DNA of 64,000 nucleotides from Bordetella sp. FB-8 (lineage in GTDB: Bacteria > Pseudomonadota > Gammaproteobacteria > Burkholderiales > Burkholderiaceae_B): assembly GCF_000382185.1 (NCBI RefSeq), contig NZ_KB907784.1, positions 558,001 through 622,000 on the forward strand, in the 5' to 3' direction. Positions 9,104-19,600 of the stretch are shown piece by piece (position 1 is the first letter of the stretch; every line of letters begins with the position of its first letter). Under the pieces are notes generated by a model. The model did not search any database. It was not told where the DNA came from and saw only the letters and a list, made by a program, of their open reading frames with translations. The position numbers and the translations under genes are program-made.

Positions 9104-9799
9104 CTATTTCTTGGGTTCGGGCAGGTAGGGAATGATGGCGTGCGCGATATTGGGTACGGCCAGGCTTTGCAGCCATACCTTGCCGGGCCCCGTCAGGTTG
9201 GCCACGAACAGCCCGTCGCCGCCGAAGAGCACGTTCTTGATGCCCTTCATCAGCGTCATGTCGAAACCCACGCTGGCTTCGAACATACCTATATGGCCTG
9301 GATGCACGCGCAGCGACTGGCCCGGCGCCAGATCGTAGAAAACCACGTCGCCGCCCAGCTCCACCCAGGCATGGCCGCTGCCGCTCAGCTTTTGCATGAT
9401 GAAACCTTCCCCGCCGAAAATGCCGGCGCCCAGCGATCTCTGAAAGCCTATCGCCAGCTCCACGTTCTGCGTGGCGCACAGAAAGCCATGGCGATGCACC
9501 ATGTAATTGGACTGCGGATTCAACTCGACCTGGACGATCTGGCCGGGCATCTTGGAGGCGAAAGCGACCATGCCCTCGCCCGAGGACACTTCGTAGGTAT
9601 TGAGAAATAGCCCGCCGCCCGACAAGGCGCGCCCGATCGCGCCGAAAATGCCCTTGGAGCCGCCGGCTCCCATCTTGGTCTGCAGCGCGACGTTGGAGGA
9701 CATCCAGGAGAACTGCGCAGGCTCGGAGATGATCTGCTCGCCCGGCCCGAAAGTCAGTTGCAGAACCGGCATGGTATTGCCGGAGATTTCGGCTTGCAT
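9104..9799 (-). CDS. AIM24/TIGR00266-family protein
   Basis: This 231-residue protein is rich in beta strands and glycine, with segments such as 'GGLFLNTYEVSSGEGMVAFAS' and 'GIFGGEGFIMQKLSGSGHAWV' typical of the TIGR00266/AIM24 family, whose bacterial function is not settled. The ATG at 9799 is chosen over an upstream in-frame ATG because GAAAGGAGTAGC lies right before it and the family start (MQAEI...) matches. It converges with the methyltransferase gene (11 bp) and diverges from glycerate kinase. Confidence 0.82.
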   Translation of the reverse strand: MQAEISGNTMPVLQLTFGPGEQIISEPAQFSWMSSNVALQTKMGAGGSKGIFGAIGRALSGGGLFLNTYEVSSGEGMVAFASKMPGQIVQVELNPQSNYMVHRHGFLCATQNVELAIGFQRSLGAGIFGGEGFIMQKLSGSGHAWVELGGDVVFYDLAPGQSLRVHPGHIGMFEASVGFDMTLMKGIKNVLFGGDGLFVANLTGPGKVWLQSLAVPNIAHAIIPYLPEPKK

Positions 9800-9917
9800 G
9801 GCTACTCCTTTCAAAACGGATGAGGCGATACGTGTCGCCGGTGCCAGCATGTATCATCGAACCGCGCTGCCCTTACCGGCGCTTTCCGCCCTTATAACGT
9901 ACTCTGAAGACGCAGCC

Positions 9918-11060
9918 GTGAAAATCGTCATCGCCCCCGATTCGTTCAAGGAAAGCCTGTCCGCGCCCGACGTGGCGCAAGCCATTGCGCAGGGCGTGCT
10001 GCGCGCCGCGCCGCAAGCGCAGGTCGTCTGCGTGCCCATGGCCGATGGCGGCGAAGGTACGGTACAGGCCGTGCTGGCCGCCACCGGAGGACAGTGGCGC
10101 GAAACCGAGGTGCGCGGCGCGCTGGGCGAACCGCGCAGGGCCGGCTGGGGCTGGCTGGGCGCGGGCAGCGCCGTCATCGAAATGGCCGCGGCCGCCGGCC
10201 TGGAACTCATTGCACCCGGTGAGCGCCAGCCTTTGCGCGCCAGCAGCTATGGCGTGGGCCAGCTGGTGCGCGCCGCGCTCGACGCGGGCGCCACCCGCAT
10301 CATCCTGGGCCTGGGCGGCTCCTGCACCAACGACGGCGGCGCCGGCATGCTCTGGGCGTTGGGCGCGCGTCTGCTCGATGCGCAGGGCCGCGCGCTTGCC
10401 GACGGCGGCGGCGCGCTGGGCGCGCTGGCCTCGGTGGACCTGTCCGGCCTGGATCCGCGCCTGAAGCAGACGCGCCTGGACGTTGCCTGCGATGTCGACA
10501 ATCCGCTGTGCGGCCCCAAGGGCGCCGCGCACATCTTCGGGCCGCAGAAGGGCGCCACGCCCGAGCAGGTGCTCGAGCTCGACCGCAATCTGTCGCACTA
10601 CGCCGATGTCTGCTCGCGTCATGTGCCGCGCAATGCGCGCGACCTGCCCGGCGCGGGTGCGGCCGGAGGGCTGGGCTATGCGGCGCTGGCCTTTCTCGGG
10701 GCGCGCTTTCATCCCGGCGTGGCGCTGGTGGCCGAGATCAGCGGCCTGGAGCAGGCCCTGCAAGGCGCGGCCCTGGCCTATACCGGCGAAGGCCGCATGG
10801 ATGCCCAGACCCTGCATGGCAAGACGCCTGCCGGCGTAGCCCGTATCGCGCACAAGCTGGGGGTGCCCGTGGTGGCCCTGGCCGGCTCGCTGGGCGAAGG
10901 CTACGAAGCCCTGCACAACATCGGCATCACCGCCGCCTTCAGCCTGGCCGGCGGCCCGATGAGCCTGGCCGAGGCCGTCAGGCAGGCGCCCACGCTCCTG
11001 GCCCAGCGCGCCTGCGATGCGACGCGGCTGTGGCTGGCGGCGGGCAAGCGTCGGCTCTAG
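9918..11060 (+). CDS. glxK: Glycerate kinase (GlxK/GarK type)
   Basis: Glycerate kinase phosphorylates D-glycerate with ATP. The 380-residue protein begins 'MKIVIAPDSFKESLSAPDVA' and has 'GLGGSCTNDGGAGML' and 'YTGEGRMDAQTLHGKTPAGVA', the diagnostic stretches of the GarK/GlxK family. The start is the GTG at 9918, which matches the family N-terminus; the frame continues upstream without homology and overlaps the AIM24-like gene. It is divergent from that gene. Glycerate could come from glyoxylate or aldarate breakdown; the aldarate genes lie 13 kb away but use a route that does not make glycerate. Confidence 0.92.
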   Translation: MKIVIAPDSFKESLSAPDVAQAIAQGVLRAAPQAQVVCVPMADGGEGTVQAVLAATGGQWRETEVRGALGEPRRAGWGWLGAGSAVIEMAAAAGLELIAPGERQPLRASSYGVGQLVRAALDAGATRIILGLGGSCTNDGGAGMLWALGARLLDAQGRALADGGGALGALASVDLSGLDPRLKQTRLDVACDVDNPLCGPKGAAHIFGPQKGATPEQVLELDRNLSHYADVCSRHVPRNARDLPGAGAAGGLGYAALAFLGARFHPGVALVAEISGLEQALQGAALAYTGEGRMDAQTLHGKTPAGVARIAHKLGVPVVALAGSLGEGYEALHNIGITAAFSLAGGPMSLAEAVRQAPTLLAQRACDATRLWLAAGKRRL

Positions 11061-11146
11061 TCTTGCCGGCCGGCGATGCCGTCAATGGCGCGCGCTTTAA
11101 ACCGCCGCGCGCATCCTCGATATTTTCATAAAGAGAAGGCTTTGCC

Positions 11147-12421
11147 ATGACGTCTTGCGTGCTCCCCCGTCTTTCCGATTCACTGGCCGGCCTGCGCATC
11201 GACGGCGCGCGCCTGTGGGACAGCCTGATGCGCCTGGCCCGGATCGGGGCCACGGAAAAAGGCGGCGTCTGCCGACTGGCGCTGACCGACTTGGATCGGC
11301 AGGGGCGCGATCTGGTCTGCGCCTGGGCGCGCGATATCGGCTGCACGGTGCGCATCGATGCCATCGGCAACATCTTCATGCGCCGCGCGGGCCGGCGCGA
11401 GGACCTGCCGCCGGTCATGACCGGCAGCCATATCGACACCCAGCCCACCGGCGGCAAATTCGACGGCAACTACGGCGTGCTGGCGGGCATCGAGGTACTG
11501 CGCACGCTGCAGGACCACGGCCTGGTCACCGAGGCGCCGCTCGAAGTGGTCGTATGGACCAATGAGGAAGGCTCGCGCTTCGTGCCGGTCATGATGGGTT
11601 CGGGCGTCTATGCCGGCGCCTTCACCCTGGAGCACGCGCTGTCGCAACGCGATCATGCCGGCATCCGCGTGGGCGACGCGCTGGCCGAGATCGGCTACGC
11701 CGGCCACGCCATGCAGACGCCCCATGTCCGCGCCTACTTCGAGGCCCACATCGAACAGGGACCCATACTGGAGGCGCGCCAGGCGGTGATCGGCTCGGTC
11801 ACCGGCGCGCTGGGCCAGCGCTGGTACGACGTGACCATTACGGGCATGGAGGCCCATGCCGGCCCCACGCCGATGGACCTGCGCCAGGACGCGCTGCTGG
11901 CAGGCGCCGAGATCATCCGCCTGGTCAACCGCGTCGCGCTCGAGCACGGCGCGGACAGCCGCGGCACCGTGGGCTGGATCGAGAACCGCCCCAATTCGCG
12001 CAACGTGATCCCGGGTACCGTCAGGCTCAGCGCGGATCTGCGCGCCGCCGACGACGCCACGCTCGCCAGCATGGACCGCGCCCTGCGCGCAGGCTGTGCG
12101 GCGCTGAGCGCAAAGGTGCGCATCGCAGTCGAGCAGGTGGTGTACTTCCCGCCGCAGCCCTTCGATCCTGCGCTGGTGGAGGCCGTTCGGGAAAGCGCCG
12201 GGCAGCTCGGTCTACAGGCGCTGGACATCGTCAGCGGCGCCGGCCACGACGCGGTCTACATGGCCGCGGTCGCCCCCACCGCCATGCTCTTCGTGCCCTG
12301 CAAGGACGGCATCAGCCACAACGAGATCGAAGATGCCCGGCCCGAACATCTGGAAGCCGGCTGCAACGTATTGCTGCAAGCCATGCTGCGGGCAGCCGGC
12401 GCCCCGGAGGGGCAGGCATGA
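11147..12421 (+). CDS. M20-family amidohydrolase (allantoate amidohydrolase / N-carbamoyl-L-amino-acid hydrolase type)
   Basis: This 424-residue zinc-dependent hydrolase has the metal-site segments 'GSHIDTQPTGGKFDGNYGV', 'WTNEEGSRF' and 'EAHIEQGP', the dimerisation domain 'GMEAHAGPTPMDLRQD', and the C-terminal 'SGAGHDAVYMA'. This family cleaves carbamoyl or ureido groups from amino acids or allantoate. The TGA overlaps the ATG of the M81 gene by four bases, so the two are translationally coupled and probably work on one substrate. No other purine or hydantoin genes are close, so the substrate is open. Confidence 0.88.
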   Translation: MTSCVLPRLSDSLAGLRIDGARLWDSLMRLARIGATEKGGVCRLALTDLDRQGRDLVCAWARDIGCTVRIDAIGNIFMRRAGRREDLPPVMTGSHIDTQPTGGKFDGNYGVLAGIEVLRTLQDHGLVTEAPLEVVVWTNEEGSRFVPVMMGSGVYAGAFTLEHALSQRDHAGIRVGDALAEIGYAGHAMQTPHVRAYFEAHIEQGPILEARQAVIGSVTGALGQRWYDVTITGMEAHAGPTPMDLRQDALLAGAEIIRLVNRVALEHGADSRGTVGWIENRPNSRNVIPGTVRLSADLRAADDATLASMDRALRAGCAALSAKVRIAVEQVVYFPPQPFDPALVEAVRESAGQLGLQALDIVSGAGHDAVYMAAVAPTAMLFVPCKDGISHNEIEDARPEHLEAGCNVLLQAMLRAAGAPEGQA

Positions 12422-13914
12422 AAGTCCTGATCGCGCGCATGAACCACGAAACCAACACCTTCTCGCCGGTCCCCACGCCGCTGGCCGCCTTCGGCCCCCT
12501 CTACGGTGAAGACGCCTACCGCGACAACCGCGACGGCAGCACGGCCATGTCGGCCTTCATCGATCTGGCCGAGGCGCGCGGCGCCGAGCTGGTCACGCCG
12601 CTGTCGGCCTGGGCCAATCCGAGCGGCCCCGTGCACGCAGGCGCCTATGACGCGATGTGCCGCTGCATTCTCGAGGCCATCCCGGGCTGCGAGGCCATCT
12701 TCCTGGACCTGCATGGCGCCATGGTCGCGGAAAACAGCGACGACGGCGAGGGCGACCTGCTGGCCAAGGTGCGCGCGGCCGCGCCGGGCGTACCCATCGC
12801 CGTGGCCCTGGACCTGCACGGCAATGTCACGCAGACGATGGTCGACAACGCCGATGTCATCTTCAGCTTCAAGACCTATCCGCACGTCGACATGTATGAG
12901 ACGGGCGAACATGCGGGCCGGCTGCTGTGGGACATGATCGACGGCCGGATCCGGCCGGTGATGGCCTGGCGCATCCTGCCGCTGATGACCTCCACCTTGC
13001 GCTCGGCCACTGCCGCGGGTGCGATGCGGGACGCCGTGGACCATGCGCGCCAAGCCCAGGAAGCCGGCGCGCTGGGCGTTTCCATCCTGGCCGGCTTCGG
13101 GCTGGCCGACATCCCGCGCCCCTGCCTGAGCGTGGTCGTAATCGCCGACGGCGACCGCCAGCAGGCAGAGCGCATCGCCGCCGACATCGCGGCGCGGATG
13201 TGGTCGCAGCGCGAGGGCTTCGTCTATCGCAGCGAACCGCTGGCGCATTCGCTGGCGCGCGCCCAGGCCATGGCGCTGCAGGCCGACAAGCCCATACTGC
13301 TGCTGGACCACGGCGACAATTGCAATTCCGGCGGCACCTGCGACACCACCGGGGTTCTGGAACAAGCCCTGGCCCTGGGCATGGACGGCATCATGGCCGG
13401 CCTGCTGTGCGATCCCGATGCGGTGCAGGCGCTGGCGCTGGCGGGAGTGGGCGCGACCGTTACCCTGCCGATCGGCAACAAGCGTTCGCTCGCGGCGCTG
13501 GGCATGCATGCCCGTCCGCTGACCGTGACCGGCACCGTGCGCGCCGTCAGCGACGGCCGCTATACCATTGCCGGCCCGACCTACACCGGCAAAGCCATGA
13601 ACATGGGCCGCAGCGCTGTGCTCGATATCGGCGCGGCCCGGATCGTGCTCACCAGCCAGACGCACGAACCCTGGGACCTGGGTGTCTTCGAAAGCCTGGG
13701 CCTGGACCCGCGGGCCGCGCGCTATCTGCTGCTCAAATCGCGTATGTACTGCCGACCGGTGTTTGTGCCGATCTGCGGCGGTCTGGTCGAATGCGACAGC
13801 CCGGGCGCAACGACTTCGAACCTGGCGGTCTACCCGTTCCGCAAGCGCGTGCGACCTATGTACCCGCTGGAAGATGCCGGCTGCGACGCGGGCGCGGCGC
13901 CGGCCTGTGCCTGA
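12418..13914 (+). CDS. M81-family metallopeptidase (MlrC-like)
   Basis: The protein has 498 residues. The N-terminal half has 'RMNHETNTFSP', 'FLDLHGAMV', 'ALDLHGN' and 'YPHVDMYETGEHAG', histidine- and aspartate-rich motifs of the DUF1485/MlrC family; the C-terminal half carries 'LLDHGDNCNSGGTCDTT' and 'TSQTHEPWD'. MlrC takes part in microcystin peptide degradation in sphingomonads, but most members sit with amidohydrolases and transporters and act on unknown amide substrates. Its start overlaps the upstream amidohydrolase stop (ATGA). Confidence 0.87.
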   Translation: MKVLIARMNHETNTFSPVPTPLAAFGPLYGEDAYRDNRDGSTAMSAFIDLAEARGAELVTPLSAWANPSGPVHAGAYDAMCRCILEAIPGCEAIFLDLHGAMVAENSDDGEGDLLAKVRAAAPGVPIAVALDLHGNVTQTMVDNADVIFSFKTYPHVDMYETGEHAGRLLWDMIDGRIRPVMAWRILPLMTSTLRSATAAGAMRDAVDHARQAQEAGALGVSILAGFGLADIPRPCLSVVVIADGDRQQAERIAADIAARMWSQREGFVYRSEPLAHSLARAQAMALQADKPILLLDHGDNCNSGGTCDTTGVLEQALALGMDGIMAGLLCDPDAVQALALAGVGATVTLPIGNKRSLAALGMHARPLTVTGTVRAVSDGRYTIAGPTYTGKAMNMGRSAVLDIGAARIVLTSQTHEPWDLGVFESLGLDPRAARYLLLKSRMYCRPVFVPICGGLVECDSPGATTSNLAVYPFRKRVRPMYPLEDAGCDAGAAPACA

Positions 13915-13957
13915 CCGAACCCGACGTGGCCCCAATGCCGGTTCGCGCGCAGACGGC

Positions 13958-14488
13958 CTAGAAAAACCCGGTCAGCAGCCCGATTGCAGCGCCGCCGAAC
14001 AGCACCCACAGCGGGTGCACTTTCCTGGCCAGCACCGATACCAAGGCCGCCGCCACCACGATGCAGCCCAGGATGAAACTATTCGCGGCCACCTTGGTGA
14101 TCAGCCAGGCGCTGGCAACGACCAGGCCGGCCGTCACCGGCATCAGCGCCGTCTGCAGCACGACGCGCCAGGGCCGGTCCTTGAACCGTACCCACAACCC
14201 CATCACGATCATGGTGATGAAGTACGAAGGCATGAACATGCCGACGGTCGACGCCAGCAGCCCCGGCAGTCCCGCGATATGCCAGCCCAGCAGCGCCACG
14301 ATCATCATGTTCGGCCCGGGGGCGGCCTGACTGAGCGCGAACAGCGCGTTGAAATCGGCCGCCGTCATCCAGTGATGCACCGAAACGACCTGGCGCTGCA
14401 TCTCGGGCAGGACGGTATTGCCGCCGCCGAAGGCCAGCACAGAAAGCTGCGCGAAGATCCCGAACAGGGTTGCCAGTATGCCGGTCAT
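13958..14488 (-). CDS. chrA: Chromate transporter, short chain, second subunit
   Basis: The protein has 176 residues of the CHR family with about five hydrophobic segments and the family's N-terminal pattern 'LSVLAFGGGNTVLPEMQRQVV', followed by 'FALSQAAPGPNMMIV'. Short CHR proteins function as pairs, and this one follows its partner with an ATGA overlap. Known members export chromate using the proton gradient, but many chromosomal pairs have no proven chromate role. The true start is the ATG at 14488; the frame is open upstream within the partner gene. Confidence 0.87.
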   Translation of the reverse strand: MTGILATLFGIFAQLSVLAFGGGNTVLPEMQRQVVSVHHWMTAADFNALFALSQAAPGPNMMIVALLGWHIAGLPGLLASTVGMFMPSYFITMIVMGLWVRFKDRPWRVVLQTALMPVTAGLVVASAWLITKVAANSFILGCIVVAAALVSVLARKVHPLWVLFGGAAIGLLTGFF

Positions 14489-15057
14489 TTGCGCCGCCTC
14501 CAGGCCACCAGCGCGGTGCTCGCCAACGTAAGGCCCGCCATGCCGTAGAGCAGGGGGAACCGTGCGAGCGCGATCACCACAAAGCTCAGGCACGCCATCG
14601 CCACGGCCGGTTTGTCGCGGAAAAGCGGCCTGGCGACCTTGACGCCCATGGCGATCATCAGGCCCGAGGCCGCGGCGGCCAGGCCGGCAAACAGATGCTG
14701 CACGTAGACATCGTTGCGAAAGTGGTCGTAGATGATGCCCAGCAGGACCACCACGATCGTGGGCACCGCGATCATCCCCAGCAGCGCCGCCAGAGCGCCC
14801 CGGGGGCCGCGGAACTTCATGCCCACCGCGACCGACATATTGATGATGTTGCCGCCCGGCAGGAACTGGCACAGCCCGAGCAGCTCGGCATACTCTTCGC
14901 CGCTGAGCCAGCCTTCGCGCTCGACCAACATGCGGCGGGACAAGGGCAGCGCACCGCCGAACGAGATCATGCCCAGGCGCAAGAAACCCATGAAAAGTTC
15001 ACGGCGGGTGGGCCGGCGCGCAGAATCCGGCGCGGCGGATGCAACAAGAGAAGTCAT
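14485..15057 (-). CDS. chrA: Chromate transporter, short chain, first subunit
   Basis: The protein has 190 residues. It contains the CHR-family signature 'FLRLGMISFGGALPLSRRM', 'EEYAELLGLCQFLPGGNIINMSVAVG' and several transmembrane segments. It pairs with the downstream short CHR gene, overlapping by four bases. The ATG at 15057 is used because the upstream frame has no homology and runs through yajQ. A TATATAAG stretch in the 82-bp upstream gap may be a promoter element. The pair likely assembles with opposite membrane orientation. Confidence 0.87.
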   Translation of the reverse strand: MTSLVASAAPDSARRPTRRELFMGFLRLGMISFGGALPLSRRMLVEREGWLSGEEYAELLGLCQFLPGGNIINMSVAVGMKFRGPRGALAALLGMIAVPTIVVVLLGIIYDHFRNDVYVQHLFAGLAAAASGLMIAMGVKVARPLFRDKPAVAMACLSFVVIALARFPLLYGMAGLTLASTALVAWRRRK

Positions 15058-15139
15058 GGAGTACGCCCTGGCTGTATTCGGGTTTAGACGAACCGGCACC
15101 AGCCTACTCTTATATAAGACCTCTGTCGATCTTTCCGCC

Positions 15140-15622
15140 TCAATCCCGAAAGTTTTGAAACTGCAGGGGCAGCTCGACGTCGGTCTTGCGCAACAGGGCG
15201 ATGGCCGCCTGCAAGTCGTCGCGCTTCTTGCCCGTGACCCGCAGCTTGTCGCCGTTGATCTGGCTTTCCACCTTGATCTTGCTGCCCTTGATGGCGGCCA
15301 CCAGCTTTTTGGCCACGGCCTGCTCGATGCCCTGCTTGATGGTGACCTTCTGGCGGGCACCGCCCAGGTTCTCGATCATTTCTCCTGGATCCACGCAGCG
15401 CGCATCGATACTGCGGGCCGACAGGCGCCCGCGCAGAATGTCGAGCATCTGCTTGATCTGGAAAGCGGAAGCGGCCGCAAGGCTGACGACATAGCCTTCC
15501 AGCTCGAAACTGGCCTGTACGCCCTTGAAGTCAAAGCGTGTGGCCAGTTCGCGATTGGCCTGATCGATGGCATTGGTCAGTTCGTGCTTGTCGACCTCGG
15601 ACACGACGTCGAAACTGGGCAT
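15140..15622 (-). CDS. yajQ: YajQ-family nucleotide-binding protein
   Basis: The 160-residue protein starts MPSFDVVSEVDKHELTNAI and ends 'ELPLQFQNFRD', the typical YajQ termini. YajQ members in Xanthomonas bind cyclic di-GMP and influence transcription; others bind nucleic acid or nucleotides. It is encoded next to a group of c-di-GMP enzymes (16.6-22 kb), which fits a signalling role here. The ATG at 15622 matches the family start. No operon partner is evident. Confidence 0.93.
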   Translation of the reverse strand: MPSFDVVSEVDKHELTNAIDQANRELATRFDFKGVQASFELEGYVVSLAAASAFQIKQMLDILRGRLSARSIDARCVDPGEMIENLGGARQKVTIKQGIEQAVAKKLVAAIKGSKIKVESQINGDKLRVTGKKRDDLQAAIALLRKTDVELPLQFQNFRD

Positions 15623-15677
15623 GGCGCAATTCCTGAAGGCAAATGGCGGAAAAATCAGTTTAACCGCCCCGCCGCAC

Positions 15678-16523
15678 TCACCGCCGGGGCAGCACGCCCA
15701 TCGGGTTGACCGGCTGTCCGCCATGGCGCAATTCGAAATACAGTTCCACTCTGCGCGAATCGGTACTGCCCATTTCGGCGATGCGTTGCCCCTGCTTGAC
15801 GTGATCGCCCTGCCTGACCAAAAGCTTACTGTTGTGGGCATAGATGGTCAGGAAATCATGGGCGTGGCGGATGATGACCATCTTGCCGTAGCCCCGCAGC
15901 CCGGCATTGGCGTAGGCCACCGTGCCACCGGCCGCCGCCACCACCGGCGAACCGGACTGGCCCGTGATGACCAGCCCGCGCGAAGTGGAACCGTTGTAGG
16001 ACGCCAACAATTTACCCCGGGCCGGCCAGACCAGCGAAATGCCGCGAACCGGCGCCGAGGCCGCCGCCGCCGAACCGATGTACGGCGCGGGCTTGGCGAC
16101 ACTGCGGTTATCGCCGCGCGGCGGTTCGTGCCCTTTCGTGCTGGCGTCGTGGAAAGGCGGCTGAATCCGCAGGAGCATGCCAGTCGATATCTCGTTGGCG
16201 TCGGACAATTTGTTCCAGCGCATCAGGTCATGCACGCTCTGGCCGTATCGGCGGGAGACCTGCGTCAGCGTATCGCCCTCCTTCACCCGGTAATAGGCCG
16301 CGGAAGCGGCCGGGGAATTCGAACTGCCGGACATCGCTGAGCAGGCGGCCAGCAGGCCCAGCAAGGCGGCGCAGGCGGCGCGCCGGACCCATGCGGCCCA
16401 GGAGCGTAAGTTGGAAGACAGGCAGGCAAAAGATAAAGGCAGAACGGCGAACACAGGAAAGCGGCAGTCAAAAAAAGGGCGGACTAAGAGTAGCAGGAAG
16501 TGGCCCGCCGCTTCAGGCGCCAT
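15678..16523 (-). CDS. LysM and degenerate M23 (NlpD-like) lipoprotein
   Basis: A lipobox (LLGLLAACS) is followed by a LysM peptidoglycan-binding module ('YYRVKEGDTLTQVSRRYGQS') and a C-terminal M23 domain. The M23 domain has 'YAHNSKLLVRQGDHVKQGQ' and 'ELYFELRHGGQPVNPMGVL', but the usual metal-binding H..D motif reads 'SRGLVITGQSG', so it is probably catalytically dead. NlpD of E. coli is also degenerate and activates an amidase for cell separation, so a similar role is likely. The neighbours are not surE/pcm/rpoS, so it may be a paralogue. The start is unsure: the ATG at 16523 gives a long leader before the lipobox. Confidence 0.8.
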   Translation of the reverse strand: MAPEAAGHFLLLLVRPFFDCRFPVFAVLPLSFACLSSNLRSWAAWVRRAACAALLGLLAACSAMSGSSNSPAASAAYYRVKEGDTLTQVSRRYGQSVHDLMRWNKLSDANEISTGMLLRIQPPFHDASTKGHEPPRGDNRSVAKPAPYIGSAAAASAPVRGISLVWPARGKLLASYNGSTSRGLVITGQSGSPVVAAAGGTVAYANAGLRGYGKMVIIRHAHDFLTIYAHNSKLLVRQGDHVKQGQRIAEMGSTDSRRVELYFELRHGGQPVNPMGVLPRR

Positions 16524-16611
16524 TGGGTCAGGATTTATCAATTCGGGCTTATCTCGAGCCAATCTGGTACCTTCTACGGCGCGGTATCCAAGGAATAACA
16601 TTCTCCAAACC

Positions 16612-19600
16612 ATGTCCCTTCTGGCTCTGCAAGACCTGTTGTCCGCGCTCAGCAGCGATGCCCCGCTGGGCAAGATCATGGACTCGCTCTGCCGCGAAAT
16701 CGAGCGGGTCGCGCCCGAGATCGTCGCATGCGTCCTGGTCCTGGACGAGAACAGGTTGATACGCCCGCTCGCCTCGCCCAGCCTGCCCGACAGCTACATC
16801 CAGGCGCTCGACGGCATTCCCAGCACGCCCAGCGTCGGCACCTGCGGCGTGGCCATGACGTATGTCAGGCCGCACCTGACCTACGATATTGCACAAGACC
16901 CGAACTGGGCCGGGTTCAAGCACCTGGTCGAGCCGCTGGGCCTGCGCACATGCTGGTCCCATCCCATCACGCGCCGCGACGGGCGGGTCCTGGGCAGCCT
17001 CGCCTTCTACTTCCGCGAAGCCACCCGGCCTTCGGATTTTCATGAGTCGCTGGTCAAGGTCAGCCTCAATCTGTGTACCCTGGCCTTCGAGCACGAAGAG
17101 GCGCAGCACAACATCCAAAAGCTCGCGTATTTCGACACACTGACCGGCCTGCCCAACCGGGCGATGCTGCGCAAGGAACTCAAGCGCATCCTCACACAGG
17201 CGCAGCGCAGCGCGTCTTCCTTTGCCCTGGTGTTCCTAGACCTGGACAATTTCAAGGAAATCAATGACGGATACGGCCACCTCGCCGGCGACGAAGTCCT
17301 GTGCCAGAGCAGCCGGCGGCTGCAGGACTGCGCGCGCGCGCAGGATATCGTGGGCAGGCTGGGCGGCGACGAGTTCCTGGCGGTCATCTGCGACGGCGAC
17401 GCGGGCCAGGTCAATGCCATCGTCCAGCGCATCCTGTCGTCGCTGCACAAACCCATGGCCGTCACCGGCGAGCAGACGGTCATCGTCCAGGTCACGGCCA
17501 GCCTGGGCGTAAGCATCTATCCCAAGGACGGCCGCGACATCGATACTTTGCTGAACAACGCCGACACGGCGATGTACAAGTCAAAGAACGCGGGCAAAAA
17601 CCTGGCTTCTTTCTTTCAGACGCCTGCGACCTCGCATACGGCGCCCCCTGCCAGCGGCGAGGCTCCCGTGCCGATCTCGGCCACCGCCGGCGACACGGCC
17701 GTGGACACGCGCTACGGCCCCTCGGTGTACAGCGACATGGCGGCCCTTTCGCGAGACGTTCCCGCCGTCATCGAAAGCGTCATCGAAAAATTCAACAACC
17801 GCCTTTCCACATTGCAGGGGCTCAAGCACCTGATCAACTGCCTGTCGCCCGGCGAGCTGACGCACCTGAAAAGGCAGCAGGCGCGCAACCTGACCGAATT
17901 GTGTTCTCCCGAGCTGACCGAGGAGCAGCACAACCGGATGGCACTCGAGACAGGACGCATCCACGCCATTACGGGCCTGTCGCGGGAACAACTGGTCGCC
18001 AGCTACGACATCCTGCACACGATCCTGCGCGAACACGTGGATATCGCCCGGCACAGCGCGGCGCTGGCGGTGCTGGCCAGGCGCCAGATCCGCGATCTGT
18101 CGTGCCAGATGGCCGCCGCCCAGGCCTTGCAACTATCCCGCCACAAGATCCTGCTCAAGGTCAGCGACCTGTGCTGGAACGCGGAAAACTATACCGACCT
18201 CATCACCAGGACGGCCGAGCTCCTGGTCGACCAGGACGGCGTCGCAGGATGCGTCTTCATGCGCCCGGACGCGCGCGGCATCCTCAGGGCAGAAGCCCTG
18301 GCCGGCGCCGAGGTGCCCGGCCTGCTCGCGCGGGGGGAAATTCTGCAGAACAAGTGGATCGAGCAAGGCAAGGAACCCATGCAGCCCGACTCCACCGTGA
18401 CGGCCTGGAAGCGCGGCCACACTGAACGCTGCCTGAACTACGCTACCGACCCGAACGTCGAAGCCTGGCGGGCATCGGTCATGCAGGCAGGCTACAGATC
18501 AAGCATCAGCCTGCCCCTGGTGCCGCTCAGCGACCGCGGCCCCGCGGCCGTGCTCGTCATCTACAGCGAGCTGCCCGGTGGCTTTTCGTCGCTGGAGCAG
18601 GACGCGTTCTTCATGCAGATCAAGACCCTGCTCGCTTTCGGGATCAGCAAGCTCGAGGCCTTCACGGGCTTGACCGCTTCGATTTCCCATGCGACCCGCA
18701 GACGCTGGCAGGACCTGTTGCGTGGCGCGGGACTGCAAATGCATTACCAGCCCATCATCAACCCGCATACCCGTCAGGTAAAGAAGGTGGAGGCGCTGGC
18801 GCGGCTGCATGACGACGGCAAGGTGCTCGCGCCCGACGCGTTCTTTCCAGCGCTCTCCTCCGAGGACTTCTACACCATCTTCGAGCGCGGCCTGGACCAG
18901 GCCTTGCGCCAGCGCGCCGATTGGATCAAGCAGAACAAGATACATCTGGACATCACGCTCAACCTGCCCACCTCGGCACTGGGCAACCCGCGTTATGTCG
19001 AAGCCACCAGGCAGGCCCTGTATCTCTACGACTGTCCGCCGCGCGCCCTCACCCTGGAATTGCTGGAAACCGAGGAAATCTCACCCAGCATCGATCTACT
19101 GTCCGCGCTGGGTGCCTACAAAAAACTGGGGGTCTGTCTGGCCGAAGACGACCTGGGTTCGGGCTACAGCACGCTGACCCGCCTGCGCGAAATGCCCTTC
19201 GATTTCATCAAAATCGACCGCAGCATCGTCAGGCAGGCCGACAAAGATCCCTACAACACCCTGCGTTTTATCTACCAGCTCACCCGGCTCGGCCACAGCC
19301 TGGGCAAGCAGGTCATCGTCGAAGGCGTCGAAGATCCCGCGCTATTGCAGGCAGTGGCGCAACTTGGGCCGAACTACGTGCAGGGCTACGCCATCGCCAG
19401 ACCCATGCGCGCCGAGCTATTCACGGACTGGCTCGGCCAGTGGTACTACGAAGCGCCGCTCCCGCGTGTCTCAAACGATGCGCTTTCCCGCCTGGCCGAG
19501 GCGCTGATATGGGAAGAAGGCCTGCATGTGATCTACAAAGAAATACCGGACTTCTCAGCCAAATCTGCCATTCTGGACGAAATGTATGCCAGCATGCTGA

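Noticed and set aside
12256..13935. Minus-strand frame of 559 codons opposite the M81 gene
   Set aside because: Low-complexity Gly/Arg/His/Gln composition, no recognisable domain, and fully overlapped by a well-supported gene.
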